This document shows, piece by piece, positions 25,714 through 34,125 of a stretch of DNA of 64,000 nt (positions are counted from its first letter, which is position 1; every line of letters starts with the position of its first letter). The notes under the pieces were generated by a model, which saw only the letters and a list, made by a program, of their open reading frames with translations, did no database searches and was not told where the DNA came from. Both the position numbers and the translations under genes were made by a program. The stretch comes from Paenibacillus auburnensis (GTDB lineage: Bacteria > Bacillota > Bacilli > Paenibacillales > Paenibacillaceae). Location: the NCBI RefSeq assembly GCF_927798115.1, contig NZ_CAKMMG010000001.1, positions 620,001 through 684,000 of the forward strand. Direction: 5' to 3'.

Positions 25714-27210
25714 ATGCCAACGATGACGAATGAGAATCCTGCTGCAGCTGAGCAGCCCTTCTCGCTAAAAGCCATACTGCCGCCATTGCTGGCAATTATA
25801 GTCGGGATGATTATGGTTATCCTGGACGGTACAGTTGTCAATGTGGCAGTACCTAAGCTGGTTGATTATTTTAATACGGATCTAAAAACCGTCCAGTGGG
25901 CAATTACAGGCTACACCTTAGCCTTGGCTGCCGTGATTCCGCTGGCGGGCTACATGACGGACCGGTTCGGTTCCAAACAAGTGTTTGTTGCGACAGTAGC
26001 AATGTTCGTGCTGGGTTCGATGTTATGCTCTCTTGCGCAGACGTCTACACAGCTGGTTATTTTCCGCGTTATTCAGGGTCTTGGCGGGGGAATGGTTGCT
26101 CCAATCGGGATGGCCATGGTATTCAGGCTGGCACCTCCGGAACGCAGAGGTACCATTATGGGGATGCTGGGCATTCCGATGCTGCTCGCTCCTGCACTGG
26201 GTCCGGTGCTGTCGGGTTGGCTGGTGGAGTATGTAAGCTGGCATTGGATTTTTCTGATTAATGTGCCGATTGGCATTGTGGGGATCATTCTGGGCATCAA
26301 ATATTTGCCGACCACCGAGAAGAAAGGCAAAGCGCATCTTGATGTTCTCGGGATCATCCTGGCTCCGGTGGCCTTCTCAATGCTGGCTTACGGTGTCAAT
26401 GAAGGCGGAAGCAACAGCTGGTCAGCTACCGGAACCATTGTCGGACTGTCTGTAGGCGGTGTGGCCCTAGTGCTCTTCGTTATTGTAGAGCTGCTCCACA
26501 AGCATCCGCTGCTGGAACTGCGTGTATTCCGTTCATCGGACTTCACCCGCGGTATTCTGCTCTCCTGGGTTACTCAGGCTGCATTATTTGGTTCCATGCT
26601 GTTCGTCCCTCTTTATCTGCAGCAAATCCGTAATTACACCCCACTGGAAACCGGCCTTATTTTGCTTCCGCAAGCTTTGGCTTCGGGAATCGGAATGCCG
26701 ATCGGCGGACGGCTGTTTGACAAAATCGGCGCCCGTCCGCTATTGTTTGTGGGGCTAAGCATTATCTCAACAGCGCTGTTCATGTTATCTGGTATTACCA
26801 CGGATACAAGTCTTCCGCTGATTATGTTCTGGCTGTTTATGATGGGTCTGGGAATGGGCTTATCGATGATGCCTGTCAATACACATGTACTGAATTCCGC
26901 ACCGCGTGAATGGGTTGGCCGGGTTACTCCCCTTACAGCTGCTGCACAGCAGGTGGTAGTCTCCTTTGCCGTTGCAGGCATGACCGGCTATTTAACGAGT
27001 CAGATTTCGGTCCACACCAAGGAATTGACCGAAGGCGGCAATCCGCTGACGGCTGCGGTTCTTGGATTTAATGATGTTTTCTTTCTCTCGGCATGCATCG
27101 CTGTAGCGGGAGTGGTAATCAGTCTAATCCTGCGCAAGCCTAAGCAGCTTCAGCAGAAGGCTTCTGCGGATGGGCAGAACCCTGACCCGGCAATGATAAT
27201 GGGACATTAA
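25714..27210 (+). CDS. DHA2-family MFS multidrug exporter (EmrB/QacA type)
   Basis: 498 residues, 14 predicted membrane helices. ILDGTVVNVAVPKL (motif D1), TGYTLALAAVIPLAGYMTDR (helix 2 and motif A) and a motif C region MLGIPMLLAPALGPVLSG. Exports hydrophobic drugs against protons. ATG 25714 has GTGGAG 6 bases before it. Second TetR/DHA2 unit in 7 kb; the two pumps differ clearly in sequence, so they are not a recent duplication. Confidence 0.9.
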   Translation: MPTMTNENPAAAEQPFSLKAILPPLLAIIVGMIMVILDGTVVNVAVPKLVDYFNTDLKTVQWAITGYTLALAAVIPLAGYMTDRFGSKQVFVATVAMFVLGSMLCSLAQTSTQLVIFRVIQGLGGGMVAPIGMAMVFRLAPPERRGTIMGMLGIPMLLAPALGPVLSGWLVEYVSWHWIFLINVPIGIVGIILGIKYLPTTEKKGKAHLDVLGIILAPVAFSMLAYGVNEGGSNSWSATGTIVGLSVGGVALVLFVIVELLHKHPLLELRVFRSSDFTRGILLSWVTQAALFGSMLFVPLYLQQIRNYTPLETGLILLPQALASGIGMPIGGRLFDKIGARPLLFVGLSIISTALFMLSGITTDTSLPLIMFWLFMMGLGMGLSMMPVNTHVLNSAPREWVGRVTPLTAAAQQVVVSFAVAGMTGYLTSQISVHTKELTEGGNPLTAAVLGFNDVFFLSACIAVAGVVISLILRKPKQLQQKASADGQNPDPAMIMGH

Positions 27211-27223
27211 CGCTAAGCTTGGC

Positions 27224-27277
27224 AAAAAGCCGCTGCAGCCTGTGGTAGTTAACACAGTGCTGCAGCGGCTTTTTTTG
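27224..27277. terminator. Bidirectional terminator
   Basis: AAAAAGCCGCTGCAGC and GCTGCAGCGGCTTTTTTT arms with an inner CTGTG/CACAG stem, between the convergent MFS and EamA genes. Confidence 0.95.
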
Positions 27278-27288
27278 CGCTATTTAGT

Positions 27289-28203
27289 TTAGATATCCGC
27301 TCTGTGTTTCTTGAGATACCGGGGGAAATGGGAAGCTGAGGACATTTTGCCGAGCAGCTCGGATGCGACAATACCCAGCATAACCAGAGCAGCTCCGGCA
27401 TATCCCTGCATCGACAGCTGTTCTCCGGCGAACCAGTAACCGAAGAAAGCGGCGAATACGGGCTCCAGAGAAAAGATCAGCCCCGTACGCGTCGGGGTAG
27501 TGAACTTCTGTGCTACCGGCTGCAGGATGAAACCGCAGGCACTGCACAGAATGCCAAGTGCCAGAATCGCAATCCAGCCCGGCATGGTGGATGGGAGGTG
27601 GGGAGTTTCGAAAATAGCAGACAGAACAAGCGCATAGCCGCTCACGAACCCGAGCTGGAGAATTCCGATGTTCAGCGAATCACAGCTTTTTACCGCTTTG
27701 CTGGTGACAAGGATTTGAACGGCATAAAACAGGGCTGACAGAATACAGAGGAAATCACCCGGTTGAATGTGTAATGCAGAATTCAGCGTAAGCAGTCCAA
27801 TGCCGGCGATGGCAAGTATTGCACCAAATACTTGCGCAGCGGCGACTTTTTTACGGAAGACCAGCACATCAAGCATCGGTACAAAAATAACGGTCAGGGC
27901 GACCAGAAAACCTGCGTTGGAAGTTGTCGTTGTCTGCAGCCCAAACGTGATGCAGGTGAATACGCCGAGCAATAAAAACCCGAGCAAGGCCCCGTATCTC
28001 AATGTTCTGATATTGATGCTGCGCAGCCGTTTGTGGAACAGAATTGCTGCTAAGATAAAAGCAAGTACGAAGCGGAGAGCAATCAGGTTGAATTCCCCGA
28101 GAGTGCCCAGCCCCATCTTCATAAATATATAGGAGGAACCCCAGAACATCGTTACAATCAGGAGCAGTAGCTCGGCCTTGAGCGGCTTCATCGTTGGTAT
28201 CAT
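27289..28203 (-). CDS. EamA-family (DMT) exporter
   Basis: 304 residues, ten membrane helices in two EamA repeats: FWGSSYIFMKMGL and LRFVLAFILAA in the first; GLIFSLEPVFAAFFGYWFAGE in the second. Probably an amino-acid or metabolite exporter. Start uncertain: ATG 28203 follows AAGGAAAAGGAAG closely; ATG 28191 is an alternative. Divergent from a LysR gene with a shared regulatory region. Confidence 0.85.
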   Translation of the reverse strand: MIPTMKPLKAELLLLIVTMFWGSSYIFMKMGLGTLGEFNLIALRFVLAFILAAILFHKRLRSINIRTLRYGALLGFLLLGVFTCITFGLQTTTTSNAGFLVALTVIFVPMLDVLVFRKKVAAAQVFGAILAIAGIGLLTLNSALHIQPGDFLCILSALFYAVQILVTSKAVKSCDSLNIGILQLGFVSGYALVLSAIFETPHLPSTMPGWIAILALGILCSACGFILQPVAQKFTTPTRTGLIFSLEPVFAAFFGYWFAGEQLSMQGYAGAALVMLGIVASELLGKMSSASHFPRYLKKHRADI

Positions 28204-28229
28204 CTTCCTTTTCCTTATCATCTGAGTAT

Positions 28230-28258
28230 AGTATAATACGGTCAAATACATAAGTTAA
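28230..28258 (-). promoter_or_regulatory. Promoter of the EamA gene
   Basis: Minus strand: -35 TTAACT (28258-28253), 17-base spacer, -10 TATACT (28235-28230). Confidence 0.6.
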
Positions 28259-28278
28259 CTGAATGTTTATCATAGGAT

Positions 28279-28297
28279 ACATGAGAAAAACTCATGT
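28279..28297. promoter_or_regulatory. LysR-type binding box (T-N11-A)
   Basis: ACATGAG and CTCATGT flank five A; the inner T at 28282 and A at 28294 give the T-N11-A LTTR box. Its centre lies about 65 bases before the EamA transcription start, the classical activation position, and just before lysR. Confidence 0.6.
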
Positions 28298-28316
28298 TTA
28301 GGGAGGAGATGGAGAG

Positions 28317-29195
28317 ATGAGCCTGAATAAGTACGAAGTCTTTCTGAAAGTGGTGGAGCTGGGCAGTTTAACCAAGGCAGCAGAAATTCTGGATTTCACG
28401 CAATCAGGAATCAGCCATACCATCAGCAGTCTGGAAATGGAGTTCGGGTTCTCCCTGCTGCTGAGAAACCGTTCAGGAGTCAAGCTGACGGTGAACGGAG
28501 AACAGGTTGTGCCGGCGATGCGTGAGATTCTCAAGTGGAACGAGCAGCTGAAGCAGCAGGTTGCAGATATTCACGGGCTGGAAACGGGGACGATTACCAT
28601 CGGAACATTTACGAGTGTATCTGTGCATTGGCTCCCGGGGATGATTAAGGAGTTCCGCCGGGAGTATCCTTATATTGAATTTAAGCTGATGGAGGGCGGG
28701 TATCTTGAAATTGAGCAGTGGATTGAATCCGGTGTGATTGACTGCGGCTTCATCTCCCTGCCTACGCGCGAGAAATTTGAAGTGTTCCCCTTGAAAAAGG
28801 ACCGCATGCTTGCGATTCTCTCCAAGGATCATCCGCTCTCTCAGGCTCCATATATGCCGCTGGCGCAAATTGCGCATGAGGATTTCATTATCCAGAAGTC
28901 GGGTTCGGACTATGATGCCCGGCGGGTACTGGACAAGGCCGGAATCCATCCGAATATTAAATTTACTGCAGGGGATGACTCGGCGATTATCGCGATGGTT
29001 GAGAACGGCCTGGGGATTAGCATTCTTCCGGAAATGGTCATCACCCGCCAGAACCACAACGTAGCCATGCTGGAGCTGGAAGAACGCAGCTTCCGTTCGC
29101 TGGGTATCGCTGTGAATTCACTAAAACATGCTTCACCGGCTGCCCGGCGGTTTCTGGCGCATGTGCAGGCCTGGCTGAAAGATTCTTCGGAATAA
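28317..29195 (+). CDS. LysR-family regulator
   Basis: 292 residues. N-terminal winged HTH: VVELGSLTKAAEILDFTQSG then ISHTISSLE; C-terminal periplasmic-binding-like effector domain with GTITIGTFTSV and FKLMEGGYLEIEQWIESG. Start ATG behind GGGAGGAG. The LTTR box and divergent EamA exporter suggest it activates the exporter upon ligand binding and represses itself. Confidence 0.9.
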   Translation: MSLNKYEVFLKVVELGSLTKAAEILDFTQSGISHTISSLEMEFGFSLLLRNRSGVKLTVNGEQVVPAMREILKWNEQLKQQVADIHGLETGTITIGTFTSVSVHWLPGMIKEFRREYPYIEFKLMEGGYLEIEQWIESGVIDCGFISLPTREKFEVFPLKKDRMLAILSKDHPLSQAPYMPLAQIAHEDFIIQKSGSDYDARRVLDKAGIHPNIKFTAGDDSAIIAMVENGLGISILPEMVITRQNHNVAMLELEERSFRSLGIAVNSLKHASPAARRFLAHVQAWLKDSSE

Positions 29196-29376
29196 GACAC
29201 GGCGTAGTTGAATGTACGGTTGACGGGCGCCAGTCCCCATGAGAAAATGTACGCGATGTATATTAAGCGTTTACAATCTGGTTCGCAGGCAGCGAAAATG
29301 CATGATCCTCTCAACCATGCTGGCGGCAGCGCTTATCGTTTTTCATCAACTACAACTGATCTCAAGGAGGAGTAAG

Positions 29377-30537
29377 ATGAAACAGCTTCGTATTGGAATG
29401 ATCGGCTACAAATTTATGGGCAAGGCCCATAGCAATGCCTACCGCAGTCTGCCTATGTTCTTCCCGCAGGCTATGAAGCCGGAGATGTCCGTGATCTGCG
29501 GCCGGAATGCTGAAGCGGTAGGAGCCGCAGCTGATCAGCTCGGCTGGGCGGAAAGTGTAACCGACTGGCAGGAGCTGGTCAACCGTGATGATATCGATCT
29601 TATCGATATCAACGCTCCGAGCAATGCGCATAAGGAGATTGCTCTGGCGGCGGCTAAGGCTGGCAAACATATTTTCTGTGAAAAGCCGCTGGCGCTGAAT
29701 CTGGCAGATTCCCGCGAGATGCTGGATGCTGCCAATGCCGCAGGAATTAAGCATATGATCGGTTTCAATTACCGCTTCTCTCCTGCGGTCAGGCTGGCGA
29801 AGCGGCTGGTGGAGAGCGGCCGGCTGGGGAAGATTTATCATTTTCGTGCATGGTTTCTCCAGGACTGGATTCTGGATCCGGAGTTTCCGCTTGTCTGGAG
29901 GCTGCAGAAGGAGGTTGCCGGGTCCGGGTCCCATGGCGACCTGGGAGCGCATTTAATTGATTTGGCTCATTTCCTGGTTGGAGAGGTGCAGGAAGTCATC
30001 GGCATGAGTGAGACGTTCATCAAGGAGCGTCCTCTTGCAGCAGAAATGACCGGACTAAGCGCCAAGGCGGGGAAAGACGCACCAAGGGGCGCCGTTACGG
30101 TAGACGATGCCACTGTATTCCTGGCCCGTTTTGCGAACGGTGCACTCGGCAGCTTTGAAGCTACACGGTTTGCCGCCGGTCACCGTTCAACGAATTCCTT
30201 TGAAATCAACGGAAGTCTGGGCAGTGTGAAATTCGATTTCGAGCGGATGAATGAGCTGGAAGTGTATCTGACCTCTGACGCTGAGGATGTGCAGGGCTTC
30301 CGCCGTGTCCTGGCCACTGACCCTTCTCATGATTATGCCGAAGCCTGGTGGCCGCCGGGGCATACGATTGGCTTCGAGCATACGTTTATCCACGAAATGC
30401 TGGAGCTGTCCTCCGCCATTGCTGAAGGCCGCCAGCCCGAACCTAACTTTAACGACGGTGTGAAATGCCAGGCAGTGCTGGAAGCGGTAGAACGCTCAAT
30501 CACAGAGCGGCGATGGGTCGAAATATCGGAAATGTAA
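29377..30537 (+). CDS. Gfo/Idh/MocA-family oxidoreductase
   Basis: 386 residues. Rossmann fold IGMIGYKFMGKAHSNAYR, the EKPLAL motif that contacts the nicotinamide, and GDLGAHLIDLAHFLVGE in the C-terminal substrate domain. These enzymes oxidise or reduce sugars and inositols with NAD(P). ATG 29377 has AAGGAGGAG 5 bases before it; the frame extends upstream without a site. Separated from the second oxidoreductase by the AraC gene, probably one catabolic locus. Confidence 0.9.
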   Translation: MKQLRIGMIGYKFMGKAHSNAYRSLPMFFPQAMKPEMSVICGRNAEAVGAAADQLGWAESVTDWQELVNRDDIDLIDINAPSNAHKEIALAAAKAGKHIFCEKPLALNLADSREMLDAANAAGIKHMIGFNYRFSPAVRLAKRLVESGRLGKIYHFRAWFLQDWILDPEFPLVWRLQKEVAGSGSHGDLGAHLIDLAHFLVGEVQEVIGMSETFIKERPLAAEMTGLSAKAGKDAPRGAVTVDDATVFLARFANGALGSFEATRFAAGHRSTNSFEINGSLGSVKFDFERMNELEVYLTSDAEDVQGFRRVLATDPSHDYAEAWWPPGHTIGFEHTFIHEMLELSSAIAEGRQPEPNFNDGVKCQAVLEAVERSITERRWVEISEM

Positions 30538-30560
30538 CCTTGCTGTATCATAGACGAAGA

Positions 30561-30596
30561 AGAGCACCGTTCACTCACCGTGAACGGTGCTCTTTT
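30561..30596. terminator. Bidirectional terminator
   Basis: AGAGCACCGTTCAC pairs with GTGAACGGTGCTCT; T-run on plus. Between convergent Gfo/Idh and AraC genes. Confidence 0.9.
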
Positions 30597-30604
30597 GTTG
30601 CATT

Positions 30605-31510
30605 TTAACGCCTGGCTCCGGATGGTGTAAGCCCTTTATATTGTTTGTAGAGCTTTGTGAAATAATTAGGATTATCACAGCCAACCTTCCCGGCAATTTC
30701 GGTTACCGAATAATCCGTCTCCAGCAGCAGCCGCTCAGCTTCATTTACCCGGCACAAGTTCACATAGTCAATAAAGGTGCGGCCGGTCAGTTTTTTGAAT
30801 GTTTTACAGAAGTGGTAGGGATTCAGATTCACAAACCTGGCAGCAAACTCAATGCTGATTTTCTCGTCGATATGGCTTTCCAGATATTCCAGCAGCGGTT
30901 TGAAGCGTTCCCTGCTCTGGGAATACCGTTCGTTCTGATGCCTGTCACTCATCTGCTGCGGGGGGAAGGCGCGGGCCAGCAGTGTGAAGAATAAATGCAG
31001 CTGATTCTTAACTACAAGCTGAAAAGCCGGGCCCTGCTGCATCACTTCAGAAATAATGGATTCCAGCAGATGGAAATATGAGGAGCAAGCGGAATGGTGA
31101 TCGGCCGGCTTTACTGGGAACTGATACCGGTTATTTAAATAAGGAGCCACAAACTGCTCATGCTGCGAGTCCTGATTCCGATCTTTAAACAGGGAGGCGT
31201 GAAATACGATAGAGACGTATGCGATATCTCCTTGTACCAGGCTGTATCCGACGTGCAGCCCGCCGGAAGGAACGATGATTACGTCTCCCGGTGCTGCGTA
31301 ATAGGGCTTGCTGTCCACATGAAAGATAGCGCTTCCCTGCTGCATGACTATAATCTCGAAATGTTCATGCCAGTGCATGAACAGGATATTCTGTTCTGCT
31401 TTGGCGTCTTTGCATTCATTGAAAAAAAGCCGGAAGGGGTACGTTTTCTCTTCAAGCTCGGGATATTCCATGAGCTCCTTCGGATAGGTCACTGCATCAT
31501 CAACTCCCAC
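30605..31510 (-). CDS. AraC-family regulator with cupin sensor domain
   Basis: 301 residues. N-terminal cupin with HWHEHFEIIVMQQGSAIF; C-terminal double HTH with NLNPYHFCKTFKKLTGRTF and VGCDNPNYFTKLYKQYKG. Probably a sugar-responsive activator of the divergent isomerase-oxidoreductase genes. Start not firm: GTG 31510 lacks a good site; a GTG 7 codons on or the ATG 13 codons on (close after AAGGAG) are possible. Confidence 0.85.
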   Translation of the reverse strand: MGVDDAVTYPKELMEYPELEEKTYPFRLFFNECKDAKAEQNILFMHWHEHFEIIVMQQGSAIFHVDSKPYYAAPGDVIIVPSGGLHVGYSLVQGDIAYVSIVFHASLFKDRNQDSQHEQFVAPYLNNRYQFPVKPADHHSACSSYFHLLESIISEVMQQGPAFQLVVKNQLHLFFTLLARAFPPQQMSDRHQNERYSQSRERFKPLLEYLESHIDEKISIEFAARFVNLNPYHFCKTFKKLTGRTFIDYVNLCRVNEAERLLLETDYSVTEIAGKVGCDNPNYFTKLYKQYKGLTPSGARR

Positions 31511-31569
31511 AAGATTCTGCTATAATAGCACAAGATAAGAAGAGATTTCACTTATGATCGGCTTTATAC

Positions 31570-31597
31570 TTGGTTTATTGAACTTAATATAAACCAA
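31570..31597. promoter_or_regulatory. Inverted repeat TTGGTTTAT-N10-ATAAACCAA
   Basis: Perfect 9-base arms just before the ribosome site of the isomerase gene. Could be an operator or a hairpin in the 5' leader. Confidence 0.55.
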
Positions 31598-31616
31598 TAT
31601 TGGAGTGGTACACAAG

Positions 31617-32504
31617 ATGGAAGATTATTTGAGAATCGGTACCCTGGTCGGCGGCGGAGATGCCGTAAGCGTCATTCCGCAAATCGTTAAACACGGCTTC
31701 GAATCCTTCAGCCTGACCTTCTGGCAGACTACGGGAGCTACCAATCTGGCAGAAACCGCTGCCCGGGTACGTGAACTGGCCGCTGAGCATCATTTTGTGA
31801 TCTCTGCAATTGGTGTATTCGGCAATCCGTTAACAGGTACGGGAGACAACGCAGACACTTTGGCCAGCTGGGAACGGCTGATCGATCACGCCCATTTGTT
31901 CGGCACTGATATCGTAAACGGTTTCACAGGACGTCTGACCGACTGCTCTATTGATGAGTCCATACCTAAGTTCGCGGAAGTATTCGGAGAGCTATCCAGA
32001 AGAGCTGCTGATAAAGGAGTCAAAATCGCCTTTGAAAACTGCTCCATGGGCGGGAACTGGCAGACCGGAGATTGGAATATCGCACACAATCCAACAGCCT
32101 GGGAAAAAATGTTCAATGCTGTCCCTGCGGATAATCTGGGGCTGGAGTGGGAGCCGTGCCACCAGATGGTTGCGCTCATCGATCCGATTCCGCAGCTGCG
32201 GAAATGGACGGACAAAATATTTCATGTACATGGCAAAGATGCGACGATTGCCTGGGATATCGTCAAAGAGTACGGCATCCATGGTCCAAAAGAGTATGTG
32301 TGGCATCGTACGCCAGGTTTTGGAGACACCAATTGGACAGATGTTATCAGTATTCTACGTCAAGCCGGATACAAAGGCACAATCGACATTGAAGGCTGGC
32401 ACGATCCGGTCTACCGTGATGAGCTTGAAATGACCGGCCAGGTCCATGCACTGAATTATTTAAAAACCTGCCGGGGCGGAAGCTTTGTGCCTAATCCGCG
32501 CTAA
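31617..32504 (+). CDS. Sugar phosphate isomerase/epimerase (TIM barrel)
   Basis: 295 residues of the AP-endonuclease-2-like TIM-barrel family. Metal-binding positions fit IAFENCSMGG (Glu), LGLEWEPCHQM, KIFHVHGKDA (His) and TIDIEGWHDP (Glu). Relatives isomerise or epimerise sugars and keto-inositols. ATG 31617 has GGAGTGG 8 bases before it. The next gene starts 23 bases downstream, so the two act in one pathway with the AraC regulator. Substrate unknown. Confidence 0.87.
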   Translation: MEDYLRIGTLVGGGDAVSVIPQIVKHGFESFSLTFWQTTGATNLAETAARVRELAAEHHFVISAIGVFGNPLTGTGDNADTLASWERLIDHAHLFGTDIVNGFTGRLTDCSIDESIPKFAEVFGELSRRAADKGVKIAFENCSMGGNWQTGDWNIAHNPTAWEKMFNAVPADNLGLEWEPCHQMVALIDPIPQLRKWTDKIFHVHGKDATIAWDIVKEYGIHGPKEYVWHRTPGFGDTNWTDVISILRQAGYKGTIDIEGWHDPVYRDELEMTGQVHALNYLKTCRGGSFVPNPR

Positions 32505-32527
32505 TCCAGATGGGGGGAGAACAACTT

Positions 32528-33580
32528 ATGACAGCAGAATACCGCATAGCCCTGGCCGGCTGCGGAGGGATGGCGAATGAGTGGCTTGGCTATGTCTTGA
32601 AGCGGCGGGATGCTGAGATTGTTGCACTGGTGGATATCCGCCTGGAATCGGCTGAAAATATGGCGCTTAAGCACGGACTTACTGTTCCGGTCTTTACCGA
32701 TATCAAACAAGCTATAGAACAGACCGGTGCGAATCTGGTATTTGACGTGACCGTTCCATCAAGCCACTTTAATATTGCCCGCACGTCTCTTGAGCTGGGC
32801 TGCAATGTGTTCAGTGAGAAGCCGCTGGCTGAAACGCTGGTTCAGTGTACTGAGATCGTTGCAATTGCCGAACGTACCGGGCACTCCCATGCCGTAATGC
32901 AGAACCGCCGGTATGATCCTAGAATCCGCGCTCTGCGGGAACAGATTGAATCCGGGACGATCGGCCGGGTAGGCTATGTCGGGGCGAGCTTTTTCCTGGC
33001 ACCGCATTTCGGAGGATTCCGCGATGCGATGGACAGCCCGCTGCTCCTGGATATGGCGATTCATACCTTCGACCAGGCCCGGTTTATCAGCGGGGCGGAT
33101 CCGGTTACTGTGTACTGCCAGGAATTTAATCCACCGGGGTCGTGGTATGCCGGGAATGCCTCAGCTGTATGCATTTTTGAAATGTCAGACGGTTCAGTAT
33201 TCAGTTATCAGGGCTCATGGTGTGCGGAAGGTGCGCCTACCTCGTGGGAATCTTCCTGGCGGGTTCAGGGTGAGAAGGGGGCCATCATCTGGGATGGTCT
33301 TGGCATGCCATATGCCGAAGTACTGGATACAAGTAATGCTGCAGGCAAGTTCATCAATGATTATGTACGGATTGAAGGAGCAGCAGCTGACATGGAGGAG
33401 ACGTTCCATCATGGCTGCCTCCAGGAAATGTTCCTGTCTCTTAGCGAGCAGCGCCGCGCCGAAACGGATTGCAGGGATAATATCTATAGTATGGCAATGG
33501 TGTTTGGAGCTCTGGAAAGTGCCCGGACCGGCCGCAAGCTGGAAATTGCCGAAATGATGAACGTCCCGGATAACCGTTAA
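32528..33580 (+). CDS. Gfo/Idh/MocA-family oxidoreductase
   Basis: 350 residues. Rossmann motif IALAGCGGMANEWLGYVLK, EKPLAETL, and MDSPLLLDMAIHTFDQARF in the substrate domain. ATG 32528 has GGGGGAG about 9 bases upstream; an in-frame ATG at 32510 overlaps that region. Only moderately similar to the oxidoreductase at 29377, so the two likely act on different steps. Confidence 0.9.
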   Translation: MTAEYRIALAGCGGMANEWLGYVLKRRDAEIVALVDIRLESAENMALKHGLTVPVFTDIKQAIEQTGANLVFDVTVPSSHFNIARTSLELGCNVFSEKPLAETLVQCTEIVAIAERTGHSHAVMQNRRYDPRIRALREQIESGTIGRVGYVGASFFLAPHFGGFRDAMDSPLLLDMAIHTFDQARFISGADPVTVYCQEFNPPGSWYAGNASAVCIFEMSDGSVFSYQGSWCAEGAPTSWESSWRVQGEKGAIIWDGLGMPYAEVLDTSNAAGKFINDYVRIEGAAADMEETFHHGCLQEMFLSLSEQRRAETDCRDNIYSMAMVFGALESARTGRKLEIAEMMNVPDNR

Positions 33581-33644
33581 AGCAGGAAACTTAGCTATAA
33601 AATTCCCGGGAAAAAGAGAATCCCAAAGCCATTCTTGTGAATCG

Positions 33645-33693
33645 AAAAAGCATCCCCAATCCGTCAAAATTTGCGGGTTGGGGATGCTTTTTT
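33645..33693. terminator. Bidirectional terminator
   Basis: AAAAAGCATCCCCAA and TTGGGGATGCTTTTTT arms with inner CCG/CGG; ends the plus operon and the convergent DUF1657 gene. Confidence 0.95.
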
Positions 33694-33707
33694 ACCTACA
33701 CTTCAAA

Positions 33708-33914
33708 CTAGAAACCTTTATATTGCGGTTCCTCTTGTTCAAGCTGTGTAACACGGCCTTCGACCTGTTGAACAATCTGCTGTGTCTGCTCAGCAGCGTT
33801 CGTAAACAGGGTTTTGGCTTCTTCGTTTTGGGTTTCCATAGCGAACTGCTCCAGACTTGCTTGTGCGCTTTTTAAAGAAGACAGGCATGTCTTCACTTGT
33901 GAGGCAACAGTCAT
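33708..33914 (-). CDS. DUF1657 protein
   Basis: 68 residues, helical, soluble. MTVASQVKTCLSSLKSAQAS, LEQFAMETQNEEAKTLF and QTQQIVQQVEGRV are typical DUF1657. Members occur in spoVA-2mob operons and in spore membranes. AGGAGG upstream and a sigma-G-like promoter support forespore expression. The same domain forms the tail of the divergent DUF421 protein. Confidence 0.88.
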   Translation of the reverse strand: MTVASQVKTCLSSLKSAQASLEQFAMETQNEEAKTLFTNAAEQTQQIVQQVEGRVTQLEQEEPQYKGF

Positions 33915-33954
33915 CTCTTATATCCTCCTAATTGTTGAGTAAATGATCGTTTTC

Positions 33955-33984
33955 TAGTATTTGACTACTTGCTTGCAGTCATTC
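33955..33984 (-). promoter_or_regulatory. Sigma-G-like forespore promoter
   Basis: Minus strand: -35 GAATG (33984-33980), 18-base spacer, -10 AATACTA (33961-33955); consensus is GHATR-N17/18-CATNNTA, one mismatch. Confidence 0.55.
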
Positions 33985-34125
33985 AGGTAAAATTTACCGG
34001 CTATGTTATATAGGTTTCTTCAGCAGCGTCATACAAGAAATTATTGCTAGTCTAAGCTAGCCTTTTTTGACAAATAATGTTGGTACGAATGTCGGAATGC
34101 ATAAAAATCAAATGGAGGGTTCAAA

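Noticed and set aside
34047..34069. Terminator-like hairpin before the DUF421 gene
   Set aside because: GCTAG/CTAGC stem is only 5 bp; too weak to call, although followed by T6.
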